This document shows, in pieces, positions 10,921 through 23,741 of a stretch of DNA of 64,000 bases. The notes under the pieces are model-generated. The model was not told where the DNA came from and searched no databases. It saw only the letters and a program-made list of their open reading frames with translations. Numbering within the stretch: position 1 is the first letter of the stretch; each line of letters starts with the position of its first letter. The stretch comes from Cryptomeria japonica. Its lineage: Eukaryota; Streptophyta; Pinopsida; Cupressales; Cupressaceae. Made by a program: the position numbers and the translations under genes. The stretch covers positions 565,765,010 to 565,829,009 of the forward strand of contig NC_081413.1 in NCBI RefSeq assembly GCF_030272615.1. Direction: 5' to 3'.

Positions 10921-12554
10921 TACCCCTACCCTAATCAATTTCTAATCTCAGTTTGACCTTGGTTAGTTTATCATAATATAATGATTATAGTCAGATGTTT
11001 TGATTTTAGTACATACCTGTTAATGTGGTTTTCACACCAATTTGTATGCAAGTTATTAATTCTCCTATTTCATATTATCAATCTCGGGCTAACACTTTCA
11101 TTAAGTATATATATGTATGCATGTATGACTCTTGGTTGTAGGAGATTTCAGGTACAGTATCGCATCGGTGCGAGGTTTGTCTCCACCTGAATTCGCAGGT
11201 TTGAGTGTACCTCTTTGATCCTTAGAGTTTGGATTAGGTGGTCATAAGACCCTCATTTGATCATAGTCGTGCTCAAGTGAGCGTCGTCAGTCGTCATCGG
11301 TATTCCCTTTGGTTGGGTATGCGGGTCATCTGTCTATGTGGCTTTCTTGGGTTGCATATTTTGTGTGTGGTTAAATCGAGTAATTAATCCTTAATATTTA
11401 AATTGAGTTAATGTGTGTTTTTGCATTAGTATTTGGGGACTAAATTTAATAGGCTTCATTTTTATGTGATTAATTGTTAATTGAATTGCTCAATTCAGGT
11501 TGGTAGCAAGTTCAATTAAACGGTAAATTTTAATGTTAAATTTATTATGTTTATGTTGTTGGAAAAGAAAGATTTAAATTTAATTGAAATAGAATTAATT
11601 TAATCTTGTTGGCATTTTGGAAATAGAAAGGTTAAATTCAATCATTTGAGAAAATCATATCTTAAATTGAAAAGCAAGTTCAATTTATTGATATAGTTTA
11701 AAAGAATGATTTTTGTGAATTATTTTAAATAAAATATTTTAATTCCAAAAATAAAATTTTGGTCAAACTTCTCCCATTTAACCTAGGTTTTTGGAAAAAT
11801 GTGGGAGATTGAATTTTTTTGGAAAATATTTTTGGATGGAAAAATTTTGGGGTTTTGGGAGGAGAATGGATTTTTGGAGCTTACAGATTGGGCTCTTCTT
11901 CAATCTTGCTAGGATTGCTAAGCCAGGTAGGCCTTTGGTTTATTTCATTGGCTTTTTGTTTTAAAGAAATTGTTTTGGATTTCGAAGAAATCTATTTGTG
12001 AAGATTAAAAATCTCATCTATTTAGGGGAAAATGAAACAATTGTAATTTTAATTTTAATTCCAATCCAATCCCCTCTTGTTTTGTTTCCATTCCAAATTT
12101 AGATTATGGTTGCTCTGGTTGCTTTAAAATAAAAAATAAACTTGAGTTGCCTATTTACAATAAAAAATTGTTTAAATTCCAAATAAATGCTTTCAAATTC
12201 AAACTTTAATTAGAGAAATCTGCCTGGGTTTGGATAATGGATGATAATCCTTATCATTTTTGCCAGTATGGTATTGTTTTGGAGAAATTTCCCTTCCTAA
12301 ATCTGGGTATTTGGGAAATGTTGGAAACCCATGCTTTCTGAAAATAAAAATAAAATTTAAAGTCTCTCGGAGATTGTTTTTTTTATTGTGTGTTTTTTAT
12401 AGTAAATAATTTAAAAAATAAAAATAAAAATAAAACCCAAACCCCACGTGGCAGGGAAATCCCCCACCATGCGGGGAAGGTAGCAAGCTACTTGTTGGTA
12501 GCAACGCTACCAATGGTAGTGTGAGCTACCAAGGAGGGGCCCACATGGGTACCT

Positions 12555-12569
12555 CCCCCCCCCCCCCCC
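12555..12569. repeat. Poly(C) run, 15 bases
   Basis: An uninterrupted run of C just upstream of the TA microsatellite. Confidence 0.9.
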
Positions 12570-12604
12570 TTTTCCATTTTGTTAAAAAGTTTTTTTTTTA
12601 TTAT

Positions 12605-12708
<104 letters not shown>

Positions 12709-13141
12709 GTTAAATTAAATTTGGGGTTTTAAAATGTATTATTTTTATTAAGTTTTAATTAATATGTTTTATTATTATATATTAATTATTAATTAATGTA
12801 TATTTTAGATATATGTTAATGGTGATTTTATATATATATATAATACTTAATTTTTTTTAGTTTTGTTATTAATTATTAATTGACTACATTTTATTAATTG
12901 CGGATTAATAAATATATATATTAATTAATAGTTAATTTTGGTATTTTTCTATATGTACGTAAGGAAGTAATTTTGTGGATTTGGGAAAGCTTGCCTATTT
13001 TTGGTTCTTTTAAATGTATATTTCCTTAATTGAAAAAGTTTAACTTGGTTCTGGAAAGATGAACTTGGGCAATTATTTTCGAACCAACATGACATTTGAT
13101 GTTTTATTTGAAGAGTAATATCATATTTAGTTGGTTAATGG

Positions 13142-14626
13142 TGTATGCGGGAAAAGCAAGTCGATGAAACTCAATATGTGAAAAATGGAGCTCAAAGAGG
13201 TTTTGCTCACACACCCACAAGACTTCTTGGTGCAAGTTATGGAGTCATGGAGAATGACTTAACTTCCCAAGGTTGGTTCCATGGTTCTCTATCTCACAAG
13301 GTCCCTCAAGCCAATTCCTTTGCTCTCAGATCATTGAGCAAAGTGGCTTAGGGATGACAAATGCAAGAACGAGGGATGCTTATGATTTAATTATGAGAGT
13401 GCATCCTATCTATGCATGATTCTACAAATGAGTAAAAACTACTTTATAAGATGCAAAGATTAGTATAAATACTATCCTAACATGTTATACTAGATAATGA
13501 TTTAAGCTAATGATGAAGAAATTACTCTAAAATGCTTATTAGATTAATTTCTATTACAAAAGAGGCTAAATGCATTGATCAAATTAAGCATAAATGAGAT
13601 ATTGAAACCTTGCATGGAGTTGAGTATAAGTATGATGCTAAAGACTTGGATGTTTTTAAAATGGAGGAATGAGAGCTCTATTTATAGGAAAAACAGGGCA
13701 ATGGATGGTCAGGATTGAAAGGGTTAATCAAGGGCTAAGTTTGAAAGTTATCAATCCATGTTTACAATTGGCACCAATGAAATGGTGACAAATGTCAACA
13801 TAAGACTTGTTGAGAGGAGGGGTTGGAAACATTAAATACCTGAGAAGACATCATGGTTACCCTAGAGGGTAAGGGTTAAGGTTAGGTTAAGGTTATCCAT
13901 TGGATAAAGAGTTTACCCAAAGGATAAACTTTTGTGCAAGGGTTAAAGGGATAACCATGGTCAAAGCAATGAATGCTTGATGAGACCCTTAGGTTAGATG
14001 GAGGTTGAGTTAAGAGAAAAAGTCTCTAATCATGCTAGAGGGTTGAGTTAACCATTAATGGTTTGGAAGACTTTCAAGGTTAACTTGTTGAAGACATAAA
14101 GCCTTTAATAGTTTTCAAAGACTTTGAGGGTTTGAGAAGTGACTTCCTCTTGCTTAGGGATGTGACAATATTTAGGAAATGGATTAGGCTAAATTGGAAG
14201 TGATTAGAAGAGTCTAGAAGAGTTTTAGAAAGGGGTTTGAGAGGCAAGTGGGAGATGTAGGAAAATGCAAGTGGGTAAGGAATAATAGAATTTAATTAAA
14301 ATAAATTATTTTATTATAATATAGTTGCAACTTGCATTTGTAGGATTTGGCAAGTGGGGGGATTTAATTAAATGGGCTAGAAGGGGGGGTTTTAATTAAA
14401 TGTAAATTTAATTAAATGGCTTAGATAGAAGAAGGGGTTAATTAAATAAATTGATTTATTTAATTTAAATGATGTAGAGGACATAAGTGATTTTAACTAA
14501 ATAAATTGAATAATTTACTTAATTAAATAGAGGAATGTGGGAGATTTAATTAAATTAGATTTAACTAAATAGAGAACTGAACATAAAATATTCATTTGGG
14601 AATATGATCATTTTTATACGTCTACA
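13142..14626 (-). repeat. Element X 3' LTR (Tat-type, minus strand)
   Basis: Read on the minus strand, this 1485-bp LTR begins TGTAGACGTATAAAAATG and ends TTTTCCCGCATACA. A second member of the family is the solo LTR at 60927-62357, which shares both ends and long blocks between them. A purine tract lies directly outside its minus-strand start (14627-14645), as expected for a 3' LTR of a minus-strand element whose interior lies at higher coordinates. The start region is rich in TTTAATTAAA blocks, and a TATA box lies at 13678-13686. The outer flank is AATGG; the partner copy of the duplication was not identified. Confidence 0.8.
13678..13686 (-). promoter_or_regulatory. TATA box in X-family LTR
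   Basis: TATAAATAG on the minus strand is followed by AGCTC. The same block is present in the solo LTR at 61449-61457, so it is conserved between copies. Confidence 0.55.
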
Positions 14627-14645
14627 TTTTGCCCCTCTTTGAAGT
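14627..14645 (-). other. Polypurine tract of element X
   Basis: On the minus strand CTTCAAAGAGGGGCAAAA runs directly into the LTR start TGTAGACG. It would prime plus-strand DNA synthesis. Confidence 0.75.
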
Positions 14646-15239
14646 GACGTGTGTGCACATGTTGATTCAAAGAAAATGATGTGTCGTCTAGATTTTGGTT
14701 ATGATCAGTGTGATGTCATGCTAAGATTTTATGTTGTGCCCCAGTTTTGATAAATGATGCCCTTGATATGAAGAATTGATGTCGAGATTTGATGTGATAA
14801 TGCCCCCTCAGGAGATGAATCAAAACATTTGACCATTTTGTTTGAAATATTTTGATAATTTTTATTGCATTTTAAAATTTTGGTTATGTTGAATGTGTTT
14901 TAAGTTTGATTCATCTCTCGATAAGTATGTTGAGAAAGGCAGGTACGAGATACCGCGAGCAGTGTAGGCTTGCCCCAACGTAACCCTAATTTGTTTCACC
15001 CTATAAAAGGAGAAAAGTGATTCCTTTTGGCTCATTTGTGTGTGTTGACTTTGCAGATAGCGATATTTAGTGAAAAGACAACATGCCTATTCCCTATTCT
15101 TCTCATCGATTTGAGCGCGTTCAGAGGCATCAAAGGCCTGCCACGTACGGAGCACCAGTAAGTCAACTGTTTTGACCCTTCTTTGTTTTTTGATTTTGTT
15201 GTTTTGGATTATTTTTGTGGATTTTTTACGCGGATTTCA

Positions 15240-15665
15240 TGTTTTAGCGTATTAGGTTGATAGAGTAGCGCATACAAAAACTTTTGTAGCACGTAGGGTA
15301 GTTAAAATAGGGTAGCGTCTGAGGTTTTTAGGGTAGCACATCATGAGGTTAGGTTGGCACATTGAATTAAGTTAGCACACGGGGGATACAGGGTAGCGTG
15401 TCAGGTATGAAGAGTCGCGCATAGGGATTACCTAGTGCAGAGGGCTTGTAGGGGGTCACAGGGGTAGGTTAAGATAGTGCATAGGGCTGACCTAGTGCAT
15501 AGGGTCTAATAGGTCACACGTGGAGGGAATAGAACAGCGCATAGGAATCCAGTAGCACTTAGGGTGGATTAGTTGGCACGTAGGGGAAATAAGATAGCGC
15601 GTAAGGTCAGTTTAGCGCATAGGGTGGACAGAATAGCGCTTCGTGAGGAAAGGATAGTGCATGGG
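15240..15665. repeat. Degenerate TAGCGCATAGGG repeat in PMD intron
   Basis: About 17 loosely related copies of a TAGCGCATAGGG-like motif, spaced about 20-30 bp, fill the first third of the PMD intron. The PMD introns of elements A and B carry a different short tandem motif at the matching place. Confidence 0.65.
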
Positions 15666-15889
15666 AAAAAATTTTTGGTAAAGGTTGTGTTTTTGGAATG
15701 AAGAAATTTTTTAGAGTGATGCTAGTGTTGTTAGGATGGGTGTAATTGTATTGATTTTGCGTGTCTGTTGTCTTTATTTGGTCCAATATGAGTTCCGATT
15801 CAACTTGATTTGATTTTCAATGATTCAAGTTGATATAAAATTGATGTTTGATATGGAGATGATGTGTTGTGTTTTGATATGGATTTTTG

Positions 15890-16100
15890 ATATCAGTTTG
15901 TGGAGCTTGAAGTGTGTTACAAGCTGTTTTGATTTATGGAACTTGAGTTGTTTTACAAGTTTGATATGGATGTGGAACTTGAGTTGTTTTACAAGTTGAT
16001 ATGAATGTGAAACTTGATTTGTGTTACAAGTTGATGTGAATGTGAAACTTGATTTGTGTTACAAGTTGATATGAATTGAAATGACGTGGAACTTGAGTTT
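15890..16100. repeat. Tandem repeat of about 37 bp in PMD intron
   Basis: Five to six imperfect units of the form GGAACTTGAGTTGTTTTACA followed by AGTTGATATGAATGT, just upstream of the acceptor of exon 2. Confidence 0.75.
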
Positions 16101-18158
16101 AATTTGTTCAAAGTTTTCAAGTTTTTGATTTTGATATCCATGTGTTTTGGTGAGGGAACTAATATTGGATTTGTTTTCTTTTTGACAAGATTGGCTTGGA
16201 GTTATGCAGTCACAGGAGCGATTTTCGTAGCCATGGTCCTTGATACTGCGACTGACATAGGTCGATAGAGATATTATTGAGAGGTGTGGTCTGTCGTCAT
16301 TACTAGATATGCCTTGGTTTATTGTGAACCGGGGTCTATTGACAACTCTGGCTGAGAGGTGGCATAGTGATATGAACACCTTTCATTTAGCGACGGGTGA
16401 GATTATAGTGACCCCGGAGGATTGCTATCGGATTCTTCAGATTCCAGTGGTGGGGGCCTTGTTACCATGTGAGCAGACTGAGGAGGGTGGTACAGAGGTA
16501 CTTTGTCAGGTGTTTTAGGATGATACTATTTGTGGGTATGAGATCCCATGGCAGAAGTTCCTAGATTTAGATTATGCACTGGCAGGTTTCATGGGTGGTT
16601 TTCTATGTCCTGACTGTAGGTTGAAGGGACTATCAGTGGGATGGGGATTGGTGTTGGAGGACATGGTGACACAGGGTCACCAATATGCATGGGGGTCAAT
16701 GATGTTGGCTCATTTATACAGGGATCTACATCAGGTGGTGTATTTGGGATAATACAGTTTGTCAGCTGGAGTGATACTGCTATAGGTATGGGCTTGGGAG
16801 CATATTCCTGCAACCAGGCCATTGGTGGACAGGGATAGGCCTGTTGGGGGCTCGTATGCATATGGTTACCGAGGGGTAGTTGTCCAGTGTAAGCTGGGCA
16901 AACTGGAGCATTGGAGGAGAGTATTGGATGATATTGATACGGCCGTCTGGCGACCATATACAGGTTGTGAGGTATGGGCTGAGGACGGGATGGAGATACC
17001 TCATGTATTTATGTCCCGGTATTTGATAGGGCGGATGCCCTTTATGATTGAGAGGTTTTTGCATAGTCGGGTATTGCAGTAGTATGGGCGCCAACAGGGG
17101 ATACCTCAGGGAGCATGTTTGTATGCTCGACGATGGCAGGATGTTCTAGATTGGGGACCTACAATTGATAGTACGGTGGCAATGGAGGAGTGCTTCCATT
17201 TGGTTGGTTAGATTTGGGATTATGCCCCAGAGATAGTAGATGCAGGCATGACAAATGAGTTCGTGATACTTTTTGCAGCATGTGTAGTGGCTCAGATATC
17301 AGATCCAATGGAGATGATTCCCGCATTTGATGATGAGGAGGATGATCAGTGAGGGGAGGGTGGTGAGGAGATAGAGGGTGGAGGTGGTGACAGAGGGGGT
17401 GATGATGGAGGTGGTGGAGGACATAGGCATTTTTCTAGAGGGAGATTGGATCAGGGGAGGAGAGGAGATAGGGGTGACAGAGGTCTTCGGGTAGAGAGAG
17501 GAGTGCGACGGGTGTGGGGGATAGGGGGAGAGGAGGTTTGGCGATTGGAGCTGGGGATGAGAGGGGTGCTGGAGAGGTGATAGCAGTGGTGGGAGGTGAG
17601 GATGAGTTTAGACGACTAGCTCAGAGGAGGAGATCAGATGTGTTACCCCCACCAACACTAAGGACGGGTAGAGGGACAGGAGCTACCCCTTCATAGGTAC
17701 TGGTGCAGATGTAGATTCTGACTCATGCAGAGGATATGCAGATTAGATCACTGCAGTTGTCAGTACAACACTTGCAGACACAGATGTTGGCACAACAACG
17801 TTAGATTGCACTGCTGACCACAAAGTGAGATACGACTTTGGAGTAGTTGGGTCAATTTGAGGAGTTTGTAGCGAGTTTGCAGAGAGCTGCAGTAGGTGGG
17901 CCGATGAGAGATACATTGAGGGAGCTGGCTTTGAGATTCAGGGAGGTGGAGTACTATTAGCAGCATTATGAGGAGGTAGTTCCTAGAGGGCGTCGAGTAC
18001 CGATTTTTACACAGTCGAGATCTAGTCGATCTTGAGAGATGGGGACGAGGACGGAGAGAAGAGGCGTGACAAGGCCTCATAGACAGGATCCTTCTGGAGA
18101 TCCAAGTGCTGGGACATCTATAGTGAGACCGTCTCCTTTAGGAGATATTCATACCTGA

Positions 18159-19288
18159 GAGACATTGTCTCTATTGTATTTTGATCATTTTGTTGTATCA
18201 AACATGACATATTTTGTACATTGATCCATTTTTTAGATATATAGATGACATCGTTTTCGTTGATTCCATGTGATGTGTTTTATGATTTTATGCTATGTGA
18301 ATATTTTTTTATGATGATGATGTATGTTTAGATGTATCAAATAAAATGATGTGAGATGTATCTTGAAAATGAGATTTATAATTATGATATGCTGTGAGAT
18401 TTATCTTGAAAATGAGATGTATGATTATGATATGCACCTAATTGTAAAATGATATGCAACTAATTGTAAAATGATATGCAACTATTTGTAAAATGATATC
18501 GAACTATTTGAAAAATGATATGCAACTAATTGTGTTTGAGCATCCTCATTCTACATTTGTCATCCCTGTATAGCCACATGTTGTTTGCTTTCTTTGTAAG
18601 TATCATCATTGAGCATTGATTTGTTTGGGATATGTTGAAAATTTATACAAGCATAATGGTATAAATGAACCATAATGACCTAAGAAAAATTTACATGATT
18701 TTTGATTTTGCAAGATAGCACAAGCATCAAGGTATAATTGAATTAGGATGACCTGAGTGTAGATTGCGGATAAACAGACAAGATTAAACCATTTGTATGT
18801 GTAAAGTGGATTCATGCCTTCAGTGATATGTTTAGAATCACATCTCGAGACAAGTATCTACACAGTACAGATGATCGCCTCACAGACAGAAGACTAAGAA
18901 AATATTGGAGTCCTCACGACATTCTCTAGCTTTGAAGCATTTGTAAAAAATGTAGAGGATCCAATAATTCAAAAAGTTCAAGTGCAAAAATAGTCAAAAC
19001 TTAATGCTAGATGCAACATTTGATACTTCAAAAAATCATCCATCATGTTTTATGAATCCCGTTAAGTGATCAATGTGTGGTTTGAGTGTTATTGTTTTTG
19101 CTGGATATGATGTTCTAAGTTTTGTGACAAGTTTTTGACATTTTGAAATTTTTGCAAGTTCTGATCCGAATTGGCCCTAGCTGAGTGTGCCCCTAAATAT
19201 GGATATGTATAGTGATTTCCAAACCATGGTGGGATATAATGAAAAGGATATGTTGATAAATCAGGATAGTGACTACGCTAAGTATGTC
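18159..19288. other. Spacer between antisense PMD and integrase of X
   Basis: An AT-rich 1.1-kb spacer separates the convergent ends of the PMD gene and pol. It carries a 22-bp tandem repeat and no coding motif. The matching spacer in element A (41668-42262) is about half as long. Confidence 0.6.
18427..18536. repeat. 22-bp tandem repeat, five units
   Basis: Five consecutive 22-bp units of the form ATGATATGCAACTAATTGTA plus AA, starting at 18427, 18449, 18471, 18493 and 18515, with a few base changes each. Confidence 0.85.
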
Positions 19289-21400
19289 CTAAATGGATAT
19301 GGTGATAAAACTATCAGGCGATGGCCGATGTGACTGTGGATAGAATGGTATGATAGATAGAGGAGCTGTCCTTTCACAAAAGTGCCTGTTTGCCAAGTTT
19401 TCATCAGTTGCTTTTATTGTACCTATGTATTTTCTTTTTCTTGATTTTTTCTTTTGATCTTGCTGATTTCTAGGATTTTCTTTGAGTACTAGGTCACCAA
19501 TTTTAAAAATGCAGGGAATGACTTTCTGATTGTAGCTCCTGCACATGCGTTGTTGATATGCTTTGAGATGAGTGTAGGCACGTTGGCATCATTCATCTAG
19601 AATTTCAAGCTCTTGCAATCTATTAACTTGATACTCTTCATCTAGAATTAGGCCTTTCAAAGAGACTCTGAGAGATGGAATTTCTACCTCCAATGGTAAA
19701 ATCACCTCTGATCCATATACCAATGAATATGGTGTAGCTCTTGCAGGTGTGCGGATGCTAGTTCTATATGCCCAAAGTGCTGGATTGAATTGTATATGCC
19801 AATCTTTGCCTGCATCATTTACTGTTTTCTTTAGGATTTTCAATATGATTTTATTGGATGCCTCTACTTGACCATTCCCCTGTGGGTAGTAAGGTGTAAA
19901 AAAATGATGTTGGATTTTGAATTTTTCACATAGTTCTCTTACATCTTGGTTTTTGAAAGGTCGCCCATTATCTATGATGATGGAGCTTGGAATGCCATAT
20001 CTGCAAATTAGATAATTAAGGATAAAGGAGGCTATCTATTTTCCAGTTACTGTGGTCATGGGGACTGCTTCAATCCACTTGGTAAAGTATTTTGTTGCCG
20101 TGATAATGAACTTGTGTCCATTTGAAGTTGAAGGATGAATTTTGCCTACCAAGTCTAATCCCCACTGACAAAAGGGCCAGGATGTTGTGAATGGTTGTAG
20201 TTCCTGTGCTAGTGCATGTATAAGATTACCATGGATTTGGCATTTAGGACATTTCTTTGCAAAATGATAAGAATCCTTTTCCATTGTCGGCCAATAATAT
20301 CCCATTATTAGAAGCTTTTTAGCAAGAGTAGTACCACTAGAATGTGTGCCATATATACCTTTGTGAAGCTCGTATAAAGCAAAGTCAGATTCATTATGAT
20401 CAAGGCAACAAAGAAGAGTACCATCTAGACCTTGACGATATAAAGTATCAGCAGTAAGGGTATAACAGGCAACTTGTCAGATAAAGTTACGTTTTTGGTT
20501 TCAGGATAGGTCAATGGGTAGGATATTATTCTTTAGATAGTCATATATTTGGCCATATAATGGAGAGTCAGAACCAATTAAGGCATAGATAACATGGGAA
20601 TCAGAATGGTCATAGGCTGGGGAGAACAGTTGCTCTACCAGAAACTCATAATGACTCTGTTGCTCTGGAATTTGTAGTAATGAAGTGATAGTAGCCATTA
20701 CATCAGCTGCTTTGTTATTCAACCTTGGTATTTGCTCGAAGGTGATGTGTACAAAATATTGTTTGAAATCATCCACCATTCGCTTGTATGGTAGTAGCTT
20801 GTAATCCTTTGTCTGATAGTCATCATTAATTTGATTGATAACCAGTTGTGAGTCTTTGTAGAATTTTAATTCTATGATTCTCCATTCTACTGCCATTTTG
20901 ATGCCTATGACTAGTGCCTCATATTCAGCAATGTTATTTGTGCATGCAAACATAAGCCTATGTGATCTTGGTATGGTGTGTCCTTCAGGGGTGATGAATA
21001 GAATGCCAACATCTGAGCCATGTTGTGTGAATGATCCATCAAAGTATAAGTTCCATTATTTTGTAGAGATAGCAAGAATGTCCCTGTTTGGAAATTCAAT
21101 CTCCATAGTTTGTTTTCCAAGTAATGGTGCTTCAACTAGTCAATCTGCAATTGCTTGTCCTTTGATAGCTCATTGCTCTACATAGTGGATATCAAATTCA
21201 CTGAGAATCATGACCCATTTAGCTAGTCTTCCTGCAAGAGCTGCTTTGCTGAGTAAATATTTGAGAGGATCAATTTTTGCTACTAGTTTGATGGTGTGAG
21301 CTAGCATGTAGTGCCGAAATTTTTGAGAGGCAACTACCACTGTTAGACAAGCCTTCTTGATAGGGAGGTAGGGTAAGGTGTTGCCCAATAGGCTAGTATG
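19289..21400 (-). pseudogene. Element X pol fragment: RNase H, second RNase H, integrase
   Basis: Read on the minus strand, the order is the end of the RT-linked RNase H (IKKACL, SQKFRHYML, LAKWVM), a second archaeal-type RNase H (NLYFDGSF, NNIAEYEAL, YKDSQLVI, and ADVMA), then integrase. The double RNase H marks the Tat lineage of Ty3/gypsy. Integrase shows the zinc-finger CPKC pair, GLDLVGK with the first catalytic Asp, IIIDNG with the second, and NGQVEASNK with the Glu. A GDLVLKENPRN segment follows near the C-terminus, which then diverges from A and B. Protease and RT are absent at this end: the sequence stops matching pol just above 21400. Several stops interrupt it. It is probably the 3' half of the element whose LTR is at 13142-14626; it may or may not be the continuation of element C. 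Confidence 0.8.
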
Positions 21401-21408
21401 TTTAATAA

Positions 21409-23736
21409 GTGATAGGTCCTTGCTGGTTTCAAGGTGTAATCAACAAAATCAAAGTGCAAGAGGTTTAACAACAACCTAGCAACTCTCCTTGATCCACCTC
21501 CCTAATTCCAACTCTTCTTGGTTGCTCAAAGGCTTCAACACCATAGCTTTAGGCTTTGTGTTCTGACACCTTAATCTCTCATTTGGGATTCATTTCCTCT
21601 GTCCCTTACCTTCTCTTTGACTACACAAGGTCTCCTTTTGTTGGTTTACAAGTTGTTGTCAATTTTTGCTCCCAATGGGTGACTTTAGTTGTCTATGTTT
21701 TGGGGTGTAGAAGCCCTTTCAAGTGCTACAAACTGATTTATGGAGTCTAACTCACTCAAAGTGTCAATTTTATGTAAGTTCAACTTGTTTCAATTGGGAT
21801 TGAAGGTTTTTATGCTTTACAACCCTCTTTGTTGCACCCGATTTGACAAAAACCCAATTTTTAGGCCTCAAACAAGCTACAAGGAATTAGCCCTCCTTTT
21901 GGGGTTTTGAGATCACCCTGCTCCAGTGATGGACTTCCAAACAAAAAAAAGTTGATATTCAGACACCCTTTTGGGAGTTCTTGAATATTTTCGAAGTTTA
22001 GGGGTCCCTAAGGCCTTCTCTGTGACTGTCCCAAAGATGGGCACCAAAAGGAGGGTTTGTAAGGGTTTTGACAGAAAAATTTGACTTACATGTTAGAGAC
22101 CTTCAATGTGAACCATAAAAAATTGATTCTACCATGTCACATGTTAATTAGGCCACAATAAAGCAATTTGCACCTCTAAAGGTTAAAGAACAAGGTTTTA
22201 CAAAAAGTTGCTCATGAGGGGTATGCAACAATGACAACTTTTCATTTCTAGCTTTCAACAAACACATCTTTAGCATGAAACCAATTACACTCTAGAACAT
22301 GAGCACATGTCTATCATTAGAGACATAGAGAATCACATTAACCCTGCACAAAAGGCATTAGGCAATTACAAAACAAAACGTTGTTCACTGTCAAGTTAAT
22401 TGTGACTGCATTTTGCCCTCTCACTGCCTTTTCACTTTGGACCTGCACTTTACACTATTTTGTTCTCTTTAGCAATGCTCTATCTTTAGTTTCTTGTTGA
22501 CCTTCAAACCTTCTATTTTGAAGAGGATGATTACATATACAACTTCAACAAAAATGCAAAAATCGGTCATAGATGACTGTGACAGCCAACTGGGCATTAC
22601 AATCTTGCCTAAGGATCATTAATTGATCTTTGATAGTTTCAAGGCCCATGGACAAGACCAAAAAACCACTCCTTGTTCTTGTTTGCAAGCAATTAGAAGG
22701 AGGTACAATGCTTTACAAACTCCAATGTATGATGGAGAGTAAGCTAGTGAAAGGAAATTAACTCCAAAACAGTGACTCACTATCTTTTACATAATTTTCA
22801 CAAACTAAAAATGCAATCATCCTCATTATGGCTTAGAAAGCCTCCTTGACCTGACATACAACCTTAAACATCAAAGTAAGTATGTCCATCTGATAAATGC
22901 ATTTGCTATAGAATAGAAAAGCATCAAATTTCTTCAAGGACCCTAGCCAAATGGCACACTTGCCTAGGGCTCTATGGCCACAAAACTCCTTGCACATGCA
23001 TTCTTGAAACCAAAACATGTATTTACATAATTTACAAATTGACCAGCTGGTTCTTGAGAAGCCATGAACATTTTAGGACTTCAAGAAGCCAAGCTGGTCA
23101 AGCATCCTTGCTACTTTCCTAGACAAGGCAGTGAAACTATCAAAGCAAACCAATTTTGCTAAAAACTCAAAACTTGATGAAATCAAATGCCACCAAAGGG
23201 AAAATTTTAAGAAAACATAGTAGAATCTGAAAATGCAAGAACAGTACGGCCAAGTATAGCAGGTGTACGAACTGTTGCTCACATAAAGTTAGAAACTAGG
23301 GGAAAACAAGATAAATTAAGTGCAAACTTTCAAAATGCTTGATAACTCCAATTGATCAACCCTTACAATAGTTCAAACAGGAGAATAAATATCTCTCCAA
23401 GTTGGTTAGCCTCCTGTACAGACAGGTACATGTCCAAGAGCACTTAAAATTTGACACTTTGATGTCTAAATGACAACTTTTGATGCCTAGATGATGCAAG
23501 GTTGATCTCAAAAACTACAAAACACTTAAAAACACAACTCACACCTACAAAACAAGCACAAAACATGTCTAGACACTTTCAAAACAAAAACACATTAAAA
23601 ACTCACTTTTTACAACATTTTGCTAGGCAACTCCAAACTGGCAATTTTGAGCAAAAAATGAAAACAGGAAACCAAAACCACACAATGAGTTCAAAACTCA
23701 TCCAAATAACTTAAAAAAACACAAAAATAACTAAAA
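21409..23736. other. Unassigned non-coding insert between pol fragments
   Basis: About 2.3 kb without pol motifs. It appears to resume after element D, at 31561 to about 31618, and then gives way to RNase H sequence of element C. It could be an LTR or another inserted element, but I could not find matching terminal repeats or a duplication. Read on the minus strand it looks like untranslated transcript rather than coding sequence. Confidence 0.4.
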
Positions 23737-23741
23737 CAACC
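23737..23741. repeat. Target-site duplication, left copy (element D)
   Basis: CAACC directly before the D 5' LTR, matched by CAACC at 31556-31560. Confidence 0.85.

Larger units (their letters stand above)
15083..18158 (+). pseudogene. Antisense PMD (plant mobile domain) gene in element X
   Basis: This gene lies between integrase and the polypurine tract of X, on the opposite strand to pol. The first exon (15083-15157, 25 codons) ends at CCA|GTAAGT. A long intron follows, and a second exon starts at the acceptor TTATGCAG (16209). The exon encodes a plant mobile domain: a CGLSSLL segment, RGLLTTLAERWH, then NTFHLATGEIIVTPEDCYRIL, the family's signature near 16309-16440, and a WRPYTGCE segment near 16950. 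Then come a glycine/acidic low-complexity part (17340-17600), a coiled-coil-like Gln/Leu segment (17740-17960) and an Arg/Ser-rich tail ending at 18158. PMD proteins (MAIN/MAIL type) occur as host silencing factors and as transposon passengers. Stops near 16518, 16752, 17082 and 17211, plus at least one frameshift, make this a pseudogene. Confidence 0.75.

Noticed and set aside
16589-17094. Minus-strand proline-rich frames in the PMD gene of X
   Set aside because: They oppose the PMD signature on the + strand and show no family motif.
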